A stretch of 64,000 bases of DNA from Amblyomma americanum (taxonomy: Eukaryota > Arthropoda > Arachnida > Ixodida > Ixodidae), in the NCBI RefSeq assembly GCF_052857255.1, contig NC_135505.1, positions 52,303,507 through 52,367,506 of the forward strand, read 5' to 3'. The translations under genes were made by a program, and so were the position numbers. Positions 49,715 through 60,599 of this stretch are shown one piece after another (the first letter of the stretch is position 1; every line of letters starts with the position of its first letter). Below the pieces are notes generated by a model, which saw only the letters and a program-made list of their open reading frames with translations, was not told the origin of the DNA and ran no database searches.

Positions 49715-50159
49715 TGTTGTTTTTGTTGTCTCAAATACGATCACACCTACCCATGGTGGGGGATTGACCAGGGTTTAGGGCAGATCCAAAAAGGAAAAAA
49801 ACTCATCCAGGTTTATCTCAAGCGGGTCATAACTATAGAATCTGAGGAAAAAAGAAAATAAAAAATTTTGAAAGATCTTGAGGAAATCGGAATGAGAGTA
49901 AAAGAAACAAAGCGGTTTGTATTTATTAACTATATTTTAAAGAAATGATTTGAAAGAAATTAATTTAGAGAGAAAAGAAATGGCATCTAGAAGCTAACGC
50001 AAAAATTTCTCGGTTTCAATACTATACTTCTGAAGAAGCTGACGCACATGCTTAATGGCATGCCCCTTGAAGGATGCACCCAAGGAAACGATGATGGAAG
50101 GAGTGAACGGCACCCCTCATTGAGCGAGAGGATTTTGCAAAAACTGAATTCTCTGCTGT

Positions 50160-53100
50160 GCAAACCGCCGGCAGTGGAGGATGAATTTATCTATCGTTTC
50201 AACGTCCGTGCATGACGCACATAGATTCGACTACGTGAGCCCCGAACGGCATAAATATAGATTAAGGCGAAGAATCTTGCAGCGGAACAGCGTCATGGAA
50301 ACCTCACATTGCCTTCATGCGCAAGAACGTACGTTTAGAGGGAAATTCAAGCGTTCGAAATTTGTTGTACCAAAGATGGGCTCACGGCTAAGGTAATGGT
50401 GCATTTGGCAACGTTATTAATGGGACGTGGTCAGCAGGGTGAGGTTCGGAACGACATGGGCAATAGACTCATTCATGGTTGATTTGAATAACAAATCGGC
50501 CATCGAAATTGAAGTAATGCCTCAGTGCCCAGTTATCCGCTGAAAACTCACCTATTGGACATGATCTAGCTCAAAGTACATTAGGGATCGGTTTAAGAGA
50601 AAAGTTACCGAACTTTCTACTTCTGCCAACATTGAGAGACGATCCGACAGAATCATAACTTGAGAAATATTGCGGACTGTTTTTGAAGGGCCAAACCAAT
50701 AGCGAGAAATTCAGCAGCAAAAATTGGGGTATAATCAGATACTCGAATTGAATAACTCCAAACTAGTATAACTCCAATAACTCTAATCAAACACCCACTG
50801 CTGCCTTTTCGCCCTGCCGAGAGTTGCCTGTGAAAATTGCAGCATGACTCGAACACTAAAACAGATATTCCCCCAGGATATTGTTTATCACATTGACAGA
50901 GAAATGCTTTGCATACGGCGGCAGCGTACGATAGAAGCAAACAGCTGGATGTAGCCTTCTCATTTCAGATGCATCGCATGGACCTATGCGAGATTTCAAT
51001 CTGAGACAAGAGGTGCTCAGTAAAGACAAATTGAGGCAGTTTGTAAATGTGCGATGTCAGTGCACGTTAAAGATCCCCAGGTGGTCGAAATTATTCCGGA
51101 GCCCTCCACTACGGTACCTCTTCTTCCTTTCTTCTTTCACTCCCTCCTTTATCCCTTTCCTTACGGCGCGGTTCAGCTGTCCAACGATATATGAGACAGA
51201 TACTGCGCCATTTCCTTTCCCCAGAAAACCAATTATTATTATTAATTAAGTTTGTAAAGCGGGCAGTGTTCATCAAGGAGAAATGCTGGGTTTTAAATAA
51301 AAATAGGCAGAGCCACTCCAGCCATTGGCTCAAGACCCGCAAGAAGGTGCCCATCGTGAGAAGTACGAAGCGAGAGTTCAAGTTCCGTATGCGAGCTTCC
51401 ACAAAGAGAACAAAATTTTCCACTGATTTTGGCAAACCCAGGCAAAGCCTAGAGCGCGCCTCTTCAAAAGAACGACAGATTTAATTTTGTATCTAGGACA
51501 ACCGGAGAACAGAGTGCAACCGAACTTCAATATTGGTTTTACGTAAGTCTTACAGAGAAATAAGAGAGTGTCTCTGTGCATACCGAATTTCTTATTGCTG
51601 TTTCGCGGCAGGCGACCGAGAGATCACTCTCCTTTGAGGAATATTTACTTCTGATATGAGGTCAGCAGTCTAGATGAGGGTCGAGTTTTTCACCTAGATA
51701 CTTTGAGGACTCAACTTGCGAGATTTTGTCGCAACAATGCAGTAGACAGGTATAAAGAGGGGAGGCTGGAGGAAAAACGAGAACGGAAGATTTGTTCCCG
51801 TTGAGAAATAAATTTATCTTGCCCAGGCATACTTCAAGGGCATTGGGGTACGCCTGCAATAGCTTCTTAAAGTAAATGAATGTCTCTAGCAGAAGCAAAA
51901 ACGGTGAGTCGTCCGCATACACAGACTGATGTCACTCTGAATTGGTGTGTTCTGCATAAATATGCTAAAATGTAAAGGAGAAATAATCGATAATTGAGGC
52001 ACACCTCTAGTCTGTGAAAAGGTTTTGTAAGTAAAGGAACCGTGACAACGAAAGAAACGACTATTTCTTTGGAATTCCTGCACCCATGCAAGAGTATAGA
52101 AAGGCGGCCGTATTTTGTTAAGCTTCTTCAATAAAATTCAGTTCTCTAAGCTGGCATATGCTTTAGCGATATCCAAAGTGATTCTCTTTCTTCTTCATTG
52201 CAACGCTGATTCTGCTTTGTAAATATAAACGTGGAGTCCAAATCGAGCATCCGCGACGAAACCCTATGTGAGAATCACTGAAGGCCTGCATTGTGGGAAT
52301 GTGATCTGTAAGACGGCTGTGAACAATGCGTTCAATAAGTTTAACTGAATTAGACACGAGAGAAGTCAGCCAATTGCTATCAATTACAAAGTCCTTTTTG
52401 GAACTTTGAAAAGTAAGATCATTTTAGCAATTTTCTATTCAGGATAGAGCCAAGCTGTCTTCAGGGACACATTAAAAATATGCAATGCGTCAGAGGTAAA
52501 TTGTCCTATTAGAGACTTCAGCATACCATTAGAGACCCCATCGCATCAGCGAGCTGCAGGTTTGAAGCCGATAACTATGGAAAATAATTCTGATATTGTA
52601 ACTGCCATGAAGTCTGCGTGCGGAGGGGGTAGGACGATTGGAACCACATACCGCGCTGGAAAGCGCAGAGCAATGCCTTGTGCTATCTGGTCAAGTTGAG
52701 TTTTTGCATCCTGGGATTATAACGCTCTGACTCTGTACCTTGAGACGGCGAATTAAGGTTGCCTTCCATGAATCGGTACGAAGCTTTGCGATTATTTGCA
52801 CTTGATAGATATCATTTAAAATTCGCATTGTTCTCCTCCTTCACCTTACCAATGGTCCTAGTAAAGTAGTCGGTAAAAATTTGTAACTTATTGAATTCCG
52901 CGGCCAGTGATTATGAGAGATGCTATTTCAGGCAGCTTTTCTAACTCCTTATGCTCTCTGACATTCATCATTTCGCCATAGGGAGGGCTGTTGGTTTTTA
53001 CCATAGACTGCACTGTGAACACACAACGCTCGCAGGCCCTTAACATGGAATATAGAATATGCTCATCATAATCCAAGTTGTCAGATGATGCATTGGAGGT

Positions 53101-53994
53101 GAACGAGGATTGCTCAAGTTTTTTTAAAAGTGTGGTTTACGAATTTTTGTGGAAGAGAAGTCGCCCTGAGAGGGAAGCAACTATGTCTAAAGATATCGGA
53201 AAGCGATCACTGCAAGCACCACAATCCACTGTGGACCACTAAAAACCTGTATCCCGTTCACTTCCAATGTTATGTCAAAGACAGACCGAGAATCGGAACG
53301 CATGTAACTCCTGGACTGTTACAGCAACGCACGTTCCTTGCCGACATCCATGACCAAAGAAGCTGTCCACATGCATATTACGAAAACCCCAAATTACGTG
53401 ACGAGAATTGAAATCACCAGCAATAACCACTCTATTGTTAGAACGCAAAAGAACATTTGATGGATCTGTGCTGTGGACACCTGAAGGAATCTAAACATTA
53501 CCAACAGTATGGGAAGCACACTGTAATTGTGATATCAACAGCCAACTATTCACAGTCAGGTCCTTGAATTTGGTGACACATGCGCATGATAAAAAAAATT
53601 GAGAACAAATAATGTTAAGAAGCCACCACCCCGGGCACAATTGCGATCCACTCGGAATACCCCGAAATAGTTGAGAGAGAATGACCTAATGGGAGTAATA
53701 GGTGTAATGTAAGCGCACGTTAAGTAACCAACTGGTCGAAGCTATTAGGAGCCATCGCCAAGGCGTTCCGCATAGCCTGAGTCGGTTTGGGACGTTAATC
53801 CTATACAGCCAAACCAAATGTGCCATAATCCTATATGCTGACCTATGCAATCCTATACAGTGTTTTAAATAGGGAAGCAAAGTTTCTTGAAGTAAAATTA
53901 TGTCTGGGTTGAATTGTAAGACAGGGTTTTGTAAACCGTGAAAAGAAGATTCGTTTGAACGGCAATTCCACTGCAGTACTTTTAACCCCGCCAT
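50160..53994 (-). pseudogene. LINE-2 ORF2: endonuclease, reverse transcriptase, RNase H, CCHC
   Basis: Starts MAGLKVLQWNCRSNESSFHG with FNPDIILLQETLL (APE N-terminus, 53,994-53,880), RVVIAGDFNSRHVIWG (about 53,420) and SDRFPI (about 53,200; catalytic SDH read as SDR). RT follows: DGVSNGMLKSLIGQFTS (52,530), SVKLIERIVHSRLTDHIP and FSDSHIGFRRGCSIWTP (52,350-52,230), and MYADDSPFLLLLETF (51,922; YADD intact), then SSKYLGEKLDPHLD and TYVKPILKFGCTLFSG. RNase H remnants: SIRVSDYTPIFAAEFLAIGL (50,740) and MILSDRLSML (50,660). C-terminal CTDVETIDKFILHCRRF (about 50,200). Many stops and frameshifts. Confidence 0.83.
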
Positions 53995-53996
53995 TG

Positions 53997-55580
53997 TTAC
54001 AGTAAAAGCAGAGAGGCTGCGACAACCTCTTTTAACACATTAGTTTTATGTGGACTACTGGTGGAACCTTTCTTGCTTTTGTTGCTTGGGAGGGCAGGCA
54101 TCGACGGAGAAGAAGGAGCTCGGCGCTTCTGGGAAGGATATACTATATCGACGTCTGTAATGCAAGCGGTAGAAAGGCTGGTATTCCCGGCACCACGTAC
54201 AGGCACAGACGAGGACGCAGCAGGAACAGAACCAAGAGGAGATACGCCGGAGAGGCTAAGCGATAGATTAGTTGATGGAACGGAATACCAACAGTTGAAT
54301 GAGCAAACTGACTTGAAACGACCTGCGATAGAGCTTCACTGAAGGTAGTAAACATACGGTCCACAACGCTTGCAAGCGCCTTCTAGACAGCTGACACATA
54401 TTTTGCCAGCAACGCATCTACCTCAGACATAGATTACCTAGAAAAACCCGCATAGGAATGCCTACTCCGGTTTTCTTGCGAAACACAGCTTTTAACCTTC
54501 ACACATGATCTAAACTCATTCCTCGACAGGGGTTCCGTTGTCGACTGCATATTCCTCGATTTCTCAAAGGTGTTTCTCGATGGAGAGGAAGGAGCTCGAC
54601 GCTTCTGGCAAGGATAGGTTATCTCGACGTCCGTAGTGCAAGCGTTAGAGAAGCTGGTATTCCCGGCCTTATGCACATGCACAAACAAGGACGCAGCAGG
54701 GATAGGGCCCAGGGGAGACACACCAGAGGGTCTATGGGATGCATTAGTAGATGGAACGGAAGACAAACAGTTCAATGAGCAACCTGACATGAAATTATCT
54801 AGGATAGAGCTTCACTAAAGGTAGTAAACATACGGTCCACAAATCCGGCAAGCGCCTTCTCGACAGCTGACACCACAGACTGTCAGCAACGCACCTGTCT
54901 CAGACCCAGATGACCTAGCAAGACCCGCATAAGAATGCCTCTTCCGGTCTGACTGTGCTTAAGCAGCAGCTCTAGAGCACATTCTCTGCAGAATGATGTC
55001 CAGAACATTCTGTTCATCTGAACGTTTGGGACAGCCAACATCATCAGCCGGATGAACACCACCAAAGCGGCTGCAAATGGGACCCTCAGATTTGGAGAGG
55101 TCGGCGCAATGGTCCTCCTCGCATAGTCGGCAGCGCGTCGCCGATTTGCATGCTTTGCTGGTAAGACCAAAGCGCCAGCAATTACAACATAGGAAAGGAC
55201 GAGTATGTAGCGGGTCGACTCGGTACACTATGGGCCAAACCTTAAGCTCTGATGGGCAAGACCCTCCAAATGTTGCAGTCACAGACTCTGTCGGAACAAG
55301 TGATCCATTAGCATCTCTAATACCGCGCTTAACTTTTAACACGCCAACGGCGGCGTCCTGAAAGTCGTCAAGTAGTTCCTGAGGAGACGTCGCTGGGTCC
55401 ACGCCGCGGACGATGCCTTTTTAACATTTGAGTTGCTCTGGAATGAAAGGCTTAACTGGAAATAATGCGAAGAATGTGCAATGCAGCAACTCCGATGCGC
55501 ACTGCACATCCGAGGATCGGCGCAGAATGCCCCTACGGCCAAACGGGCGCACTTCAAAAATCTTACGGTGGCGGCAGGTA
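53997..55580 (-). pseudogene. LINE-2 ORF1 (gag-like) with zinc knuckles and an internal duplication
   Basis: The N-terminal part is seen as FEVRPFGRRGILRRSSD and FFALFPVKPFIPEQLKC (55,560-55,430). The best segment, 55,402-54,959, holds SPQELLDDFQDAAVGVLKVK, a CCNCWRFGLTSKAC knuckle, CRLCEEDHCADLSKSEGPIC and GVHPADDVGCPKRSDEQN. Family role: RNA-binding coat protein. Downstream (54,955-53,997) the KRRAPSSPS-type tail occurs twice because of a 476-bp tandem duplication. The frame ends LLLL then TAA, two bases before ORF2. Stops and frameshifts present. Confidence 0.8.
54094..54955. repeat. 476-bp tandem duplication within LINE-2 ORF1
   Basis: GAGCTTCACTGAAGGTAGTA at 54,331 and GAGCTTCACTAAAGGTAGTA at 54,807 anchor two direct copies (about 54,094-54,480 and 54,573-54,955) that include the KRRAPSSPS coding tail. 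The copies differ by many substitutions, so the duplication is old or was already in the parent element. Confidence 0.8.
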
Positions 55581-55640
55581 ACAGCTGCTCCTGTATCATT
55601 TCAGAATTTTTCAATTTAGTGCCTCGTCTACAATGCGTAC

Positions 55641-56470
55641 GAGCGCCACTGGGATGTCACTGACGCCATTCCGACGGAAAGAATCCAAGGGCAAACTTTT
55701 GGCCGGCAGGCTGGCGAACCAGGGAGCCGGACCCCCACCCGGGGAAGCTAAAGAAAATGCTAGAGGCCTCAGGGGATATTAAACCTAACTATCGGTACGG
55801 CAATAAAAAAAACACCTGACTAAAACCCCAACACGTGGAACGGCCTCACCGGGGGAGGAATAAGAGGGAGTGCAGTGGCGGCAACATCAAGCCCTTCTGT
55901 CCCCCCGTCCCTGCGTCTTCCAATCTATCAGCCTACATACTATTACTACTCCTTTTCACGTCAAAACGTTCCTGTATCCAGCAATTACCCGCGTGTGTCT
56001 TGGCCACTCCCTCGCATTTAGTATGTGCCAGCATTGTTTGAGGCCAACCAACCAACCAACAAGATCAAAGACAAGGACAGCAGTAGGAACCGGCAGGCCA
56101 CAGAATAGCAGAGAGGTTCCTGCTGTTCCTCACAGAGGTAGGTATGTAAGTAAGCCTCAAACAGTGAACAGGATGTCTACCTTAGCACTTTTTCTTCATC
56201 TATGAGAAGGAAAAGCAGTGTGTCAGTTCTTCATTAACCTAATGACACATTCCAAAAATAAATTGCATCATTCACGATTGATTCGATAGACAGCACGCAA
56301 AAATAAAAGCTATTTACTCGTTAAGTCAAAATATGTCGTGATGGACAACCTTCCTTTTTTTTACAAACACTTTTCGCTGTAGCTGCAAGAGATGGCGCCA
56401 TAAACTTGACAGGGAGGGTCCCAATGGCAAGAGCGTGGTATTTAAAGGTGTAAGTTTGCCTTGTAAAGGA
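55641..56470. other. probable LINE-2 leader and unassigned flank
   Basis: 55,640-56,060 is GC-rich with GGCCGGCAGGCTGGCGAACC and GGCCTCACCGGGGGAGGAA, ending in a (CCAA)n stretch (56,044-56,060). It could be the LINE-2 5' region or the 3' end of another element on plus. 56,070-56,470 shows nothing recognisable. Confidence 0.4.
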
Positions 56471-57480
56471 AAATTTGAGCATGCTTAGGTCGCGTTCACA
56501 TGATTGGACGCAGCGCCTGAAGGGGATAAGGAGAACTACCCCTAAAGAAGGACGGTTGCCGCGGAAGGAAGGTACGGCGAGACATGGTTACGCGGGAGGG
56601 CTGGAAGCCGCACCACAATACCTATCCGGAAGGGGGTTACCATTGATGGAGGGAGGGTGTAGCGGAAGCGGAGGAATGCAGCACGGTCCATCTGGCAGAG
56701 CTGCTGCGAAACGCGCCATTTGAGGAGAGCATCATCGGTGGAGCGGCGATTCTATGGCGGCAGATTGCAGCGGATACCTACTCGAAAAACAAATATGTTT
56801 GGAAATCTCAAACAGCACCTTAGAACTACACAGATGTGGTCACTTTTTTATTCTAGAGAACAACATATAGCAAAGTACAAAGAAACTAGCATCTACCGCT
56901 GAATCTCGCATGAACCACTGGTAACGGTCTTGTCAGTTTTAGTGTTTTTTAATTTTCAAAACCATTAATTTTTCGGCCTTCTCTGAATAAAACTGTGCGG
57001 AAAAAACGTACTTTTGTAGATGTGTACAACGCTAGTTAGATGTCTTCGTACTGCACCACATATACATTTAGAGAGAAAGCAGTCGTTTCACATTTCTTAA
57101 TTTTCTAATAACTGACAAGATGTAATAGCAAAAAAACAAGAAAATAACGTAGTGAGATATTGAAGTTTTATGGAAAAGTACGTAAGTAATTGACGTTAGT
57201 GCGCTTGTTAGCGAAATGTTAGGGCGCTGAAACATCCGTTTAGTGCTCAGTATCAGTGTCAATTTTAAACCTTTTTGCTGATTAGTCTGCTTCTATTGCC
57301 GTCTGTATTGTTTGCACACCATCTTTAATAAGAGATGTTACACTAGAATAATGACCAAAACCAGAAGGCTAATACGCAAGCACTGAAAAAAGGTCCAACT
57401 CATAGCCACGAATAGGCGTGGGCAGGAAAGTACAGAAAATGTAGTACAGGAAAGGCGTAGCGCTTTCTAGGACAGACTAG
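56471..57480. other. non-coding; second GTTACC-like cluster, then AT-rich DNA
   Basis: 56,545-56,660 has GGTTGCCGCGGAAGG, ATGGTTACGCGGGAGG and GGGGTTACCATTGATGG, resembling the 48.1-kb cluster. The 82-codon frame over it (Gly/Arg/Ser-rich) has no motif. 56,800-57,480 is AT-rich with no feature seen. Confidence 0.4.
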
Positions 57481-57769
57481 GAAAAATTAAGTTCGCAAGC
57501 TGTGCGTGCTGCCGAGGACCAAAGAAAAAAAGAATAGCTGACCATAGCGATGCATAACGCACAAACTGCGGCGATGTAAGCCGAGCATGCTGTCCAGTTA
57601 AGAAAAGCTGCTGATGACCGAGGCCCCTTAATCCGCGAAAGCAGCCAAGAGTGACAATGCTCGAACAAGAAAACAGGGGGAAGGCGAGGCACGTACAGCA
57701 GCGAAAAGACCAGTCCAATATCAGCACTTGGATGGTCTTGTCTTTTCGCTGCTTGTTTTGTTGCTGTTT
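57481..57769. other. unassigned fragment with a terminal imperfect hairpin
   Basis: 57,698-57,752 is an imperfect inverted repeat: GCAGCGAAAAGACC on the left and GGTCTTGTCTTTTCGCTGC on the right around a loop of about 9 bases, with a 4-base bulge. It sits directly before the LINE fragment at 57,775. The minus frame over 57,467-57,826 has no recognised motif. Confidence 0.4.
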
Positions 57770-57774
57770 GTTAC

Positions 57775-58765
57775 AGTAAATGAGACTTTCTCCTTCACTT
57801 CTCCATTGGAATTGGGCTTGCCACAAGGCTGTGTGCTGGCACCATAACTTTTTTCCATCTAGATATATCTATGACATACCTGGTAGCTTTAAACTCAGCA
57901 ACCTTATAGCTTGAAATGTTCACCAAACAACCTTTTGAAGATGACTACGCCATATACCGCGAAATTAACCGTTACTGTAATGTAGGTGTTCTTCAGTCCG
58001 ATATTAACCGTGGTCTTGACTGGCCTGACGATTGAACAAGGAATAAATACTAAGAAATCCCAGTAGATGTGTATCTCTCATCATAACGCTACATTTCCCG
58101 CATATCTTCCGACTAATAGTAACATTAAACCTATGCCCTCTTAGAAATATCTAGGCGCATTTATTTCTTCTAGGATCGGTTGGAAAACGCATGTAGGCTA
58201 TACAACCAACAGTGATATTTGCGTGCGGGCTACACAGGGTGCATTTTTTATCTCCTTTCTAGTCCTGCAAAGTTACTTCACTAGTTTTTAAATCGCATTA
58301 AACAGGAATGCGCTGCATTTATCTGCTACCCCAGTAAAGAGACGCTCATCTATAAAATTGAGTCTGCCGAGAACCCGGCCGCTAATTTCATTCTTTCTAA
58401 TAAGTACCGTACCTATAGCGCCACTGCTATGAAAGCAAGCAATATGTTACCGCTGCTGTCACAATGCGGAACAACATTCCGTGTTTGCCTGCTCCATAAT
58501 ATACTTCATAACCATACCATTCTTAAGAATCAGTCCACAATACAAACATTGACGCATCCACCACCGTCATTAGACTGGCAGTCCTTCATGACGAAACAAT
58601 CATTTTTTTCAATTCATTCATCCCGGTACATGGGCAGTCGGAATCAGCTTCCCCGATTTGCCGTAGAAACATTTGATGATTCTGAGTTTAAAACTTCCTT
58701 AACTAACCTGCTCTCGTCACGAATCCCAAAGATTATGGCATTGTCGTTTCTTCTTATTTTTAGTT
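57775..58765 (+). pseudogene. CR1-like LINE reverse transcriptase, C-terminal fragment
   Basis: Pieces: FTSPLELGLPQGCVLAP (the LPQGSVLGP motif, 57,790), FEDDYAIYREINRYCNVGVL with the catalytic FADD box read as FEDD (both Asp kept), LQSDINRGLDWPDD, then YPSKETLIYKIESAENPAAN and FILSKYRTYSATAMKASNML, LLHNILHNHTILKNQ and TFDDSEFKTSLTNLL (58,670-58,720). The last 112 codons (58,429-58,767) are one open frame. No endonuclease is present. Upstream stops show decay. Confidence 0.8.
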
Positions 58766-59060
58766 AATTTCTTATGTTAATCAATCTTTTAAATACATTT
58801 ACTCCTTATTTTGCAAGCGCATGTAATACTTTAGGAGCATAATATCTTGGTCCTTTTTTCTGTTTTGAAAAGCTGATGCTAAGCCATGTGTGCTTATATG
58901 GTCGTTTTGTATTGTGCGCTGTTTCTTTTAATTTGTTTAATGTTTTGATGTAGCGTTTCATTTTTTCTTCAGCCACATTTATAGTCAGATAACTATACAT
59001 ATTTACTGCCCCATTGCCTTGTTCTGCCCAATACAGTAGCCATCCAGTAACGCTAAAAAA
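57775..59060 (+). mobile_element. CR1-like LINE, 3' part
   Basis: RT C-terminal remnants up to 58,765 followed by an AT-rich 3' region to about 59,060. Strand and domain order agree with a 5'-truncated LINE insertion, the usual product of target-primed reverse transcription. The 5' edge coincides with a hairpin sequence. Confidence 0.68.
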
Positions 59061-60329
59061 GATGTCCTTACAAACAGAACAAACGATGCCTCCCGATACT
59101 ATGAAAATAAGATTTTCGTCAGCCAAATCGGCAAAGAAACGATAGGCCTTGCTGGTGCCAAAGCGAAAGTTCAGAAAGCCAATACCCTGTGTAATGACTT
59201 CGTGGCCTGAGGGTAATAACATAAATAAATATTTTAATATGCATTTCTGCGGTCTTCCATAGAGGTTCATGTTTGGAATTTCTTTTCAGCGCTCTTCCTC
59301 GCATTAAACTGTTAACAAGCCCCTGCTACGCTCTTATTCTGTCTAGTTGAATAATAGTACCAGGCGCTTATTGTTGAACTTCAGCTGCAAAAACTCAAAC
59401 CATGAATTAGCCTAAATATAAGTAAAAAGAGAGTAAGCTCTCCTCTAGCCCTCTCTCTTTTAAGAGTAGGGTATGCTGCCCATGTCCTGGGGTAGATTTC
59501 TGTCACTAAAAATATGTAACGCTTACGGTTGGCAACGGAAACAAATTTCTTCTTCGAAACATCTGCGGTTCTAGCAGTTAAACATTCTAACATATGGTTC
59601 ATCCTGCTCTATTTTGCTAACCTCAAGAGCTCTTGTCTCGCTGTTAAAGAGCCCCTCTGATTGTTAACTGCGCCATGTAACTATGCTTTGCAGGAGGATA
59701 GTACCTCTGTTTCTAAGAGTAAGAATTTCGTGTTTTCAGGTTATATACTATACCTCGAGACAGGAAGCATACCGTACCCGTGAAATAGAGTGCGCTAGAG
59801 ACCGGCCTACTCTATTTCTACTGGCAAGTAAGTTTATTAGTGCTTAGGGTGTAGGATCAAATGATTCTTGGAGATAGTAAATTTGAAAAGATCAGGAACT
59901 CCACACGTAAGCAACTTCACGATTAAAATCTGTATTACCTAAAGAGAGAACTTCGAGCGTAAAGCGAAATAAATCTACGACTAACGAGTTTCTATACGTG
60001 AACTAGCGTTCCTAAAGGAGACACACCCTCCTACTGCAGTCTATATACTTCTGGAGTCTATACACAAAACATTGTAAAGGAAATTACATGTAAAATGAAT
60101 CTTGTGCGGAAAGCCATCTATAAGATCTATGGGTGCGGAAGTTTTCAGTTCATTGTACAGTGGATTAAAAAAAGGAGCTTTAAAGTTTTTTTCCAATCAG
60201 CAGACGCCTCTGAAGGAAGTGAGGAACTCAGCTCAAATGCTGCAGCGTATCTTTCAAGAAAAAGTAATAACATAACGCTGCGCTTGTTGCCTCACGCTGA
60301 TATAGAGGGGTGGTTTTAATCGCCACTGG
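59061..60329. other. AT-rich sequence without recognised features
   Basis: Nothing beyond short open frames. One at 60,095-60,319 (74 codons) lacks motifs. Confidence 0.45.
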
Positions 60330-60599
60330 TAAAAACAAAAGAAATGGCGCTGCCGTGGTGTCTTCCTCTATGTCGTCTCTTAGCACGAGAAAAAACTTTC
60401 ACAACACAACGCACACTGACCCCTCAAATTTGAAGAAAACTAACAAAATAGTCGTTCAAATCTGCGAAGACATCGTGGGTCTCACTGGTGCCAAATCGAA
60501 ACTTCAGGAAACCAAATATGGACATTTCAGTGAGGCCTTGGTAGCGCATGGAAAGGAGAGGACCAACACTGGGTAACGTGTTGCGGCCAGTAGGACAAG

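Larger units (their letters stand above)
49715..55640 (-). mobile_element. Jockey-like LINE (LINE-2), near full length, decayed
   Basis: Minus-strand order: ORF1 (about 55,580-53,998), ORF2 (53,994-about 50,160) and a 3' UTR ending near 49,715 with GATCTGCCCTAAACCCTGG, CCACCATGGGTAGGTGTGAT and CAACAAAAACAACA, an end typical of arthropod Jockey elements. ORF1 stop and ORF2 start are separated by two bases (TAACAATG), the compact dicistronic arrangement expected. The 5' end is uncertain; CG-rich leader may extend to about 56,060. Confidence 0.78.

Noticed and set aside
58806..59270. 154-codon minus-strand protein
   Set aside because: Largely antisense to the AT-rich 3' region of the CR1-like LINE; no recognised motif.
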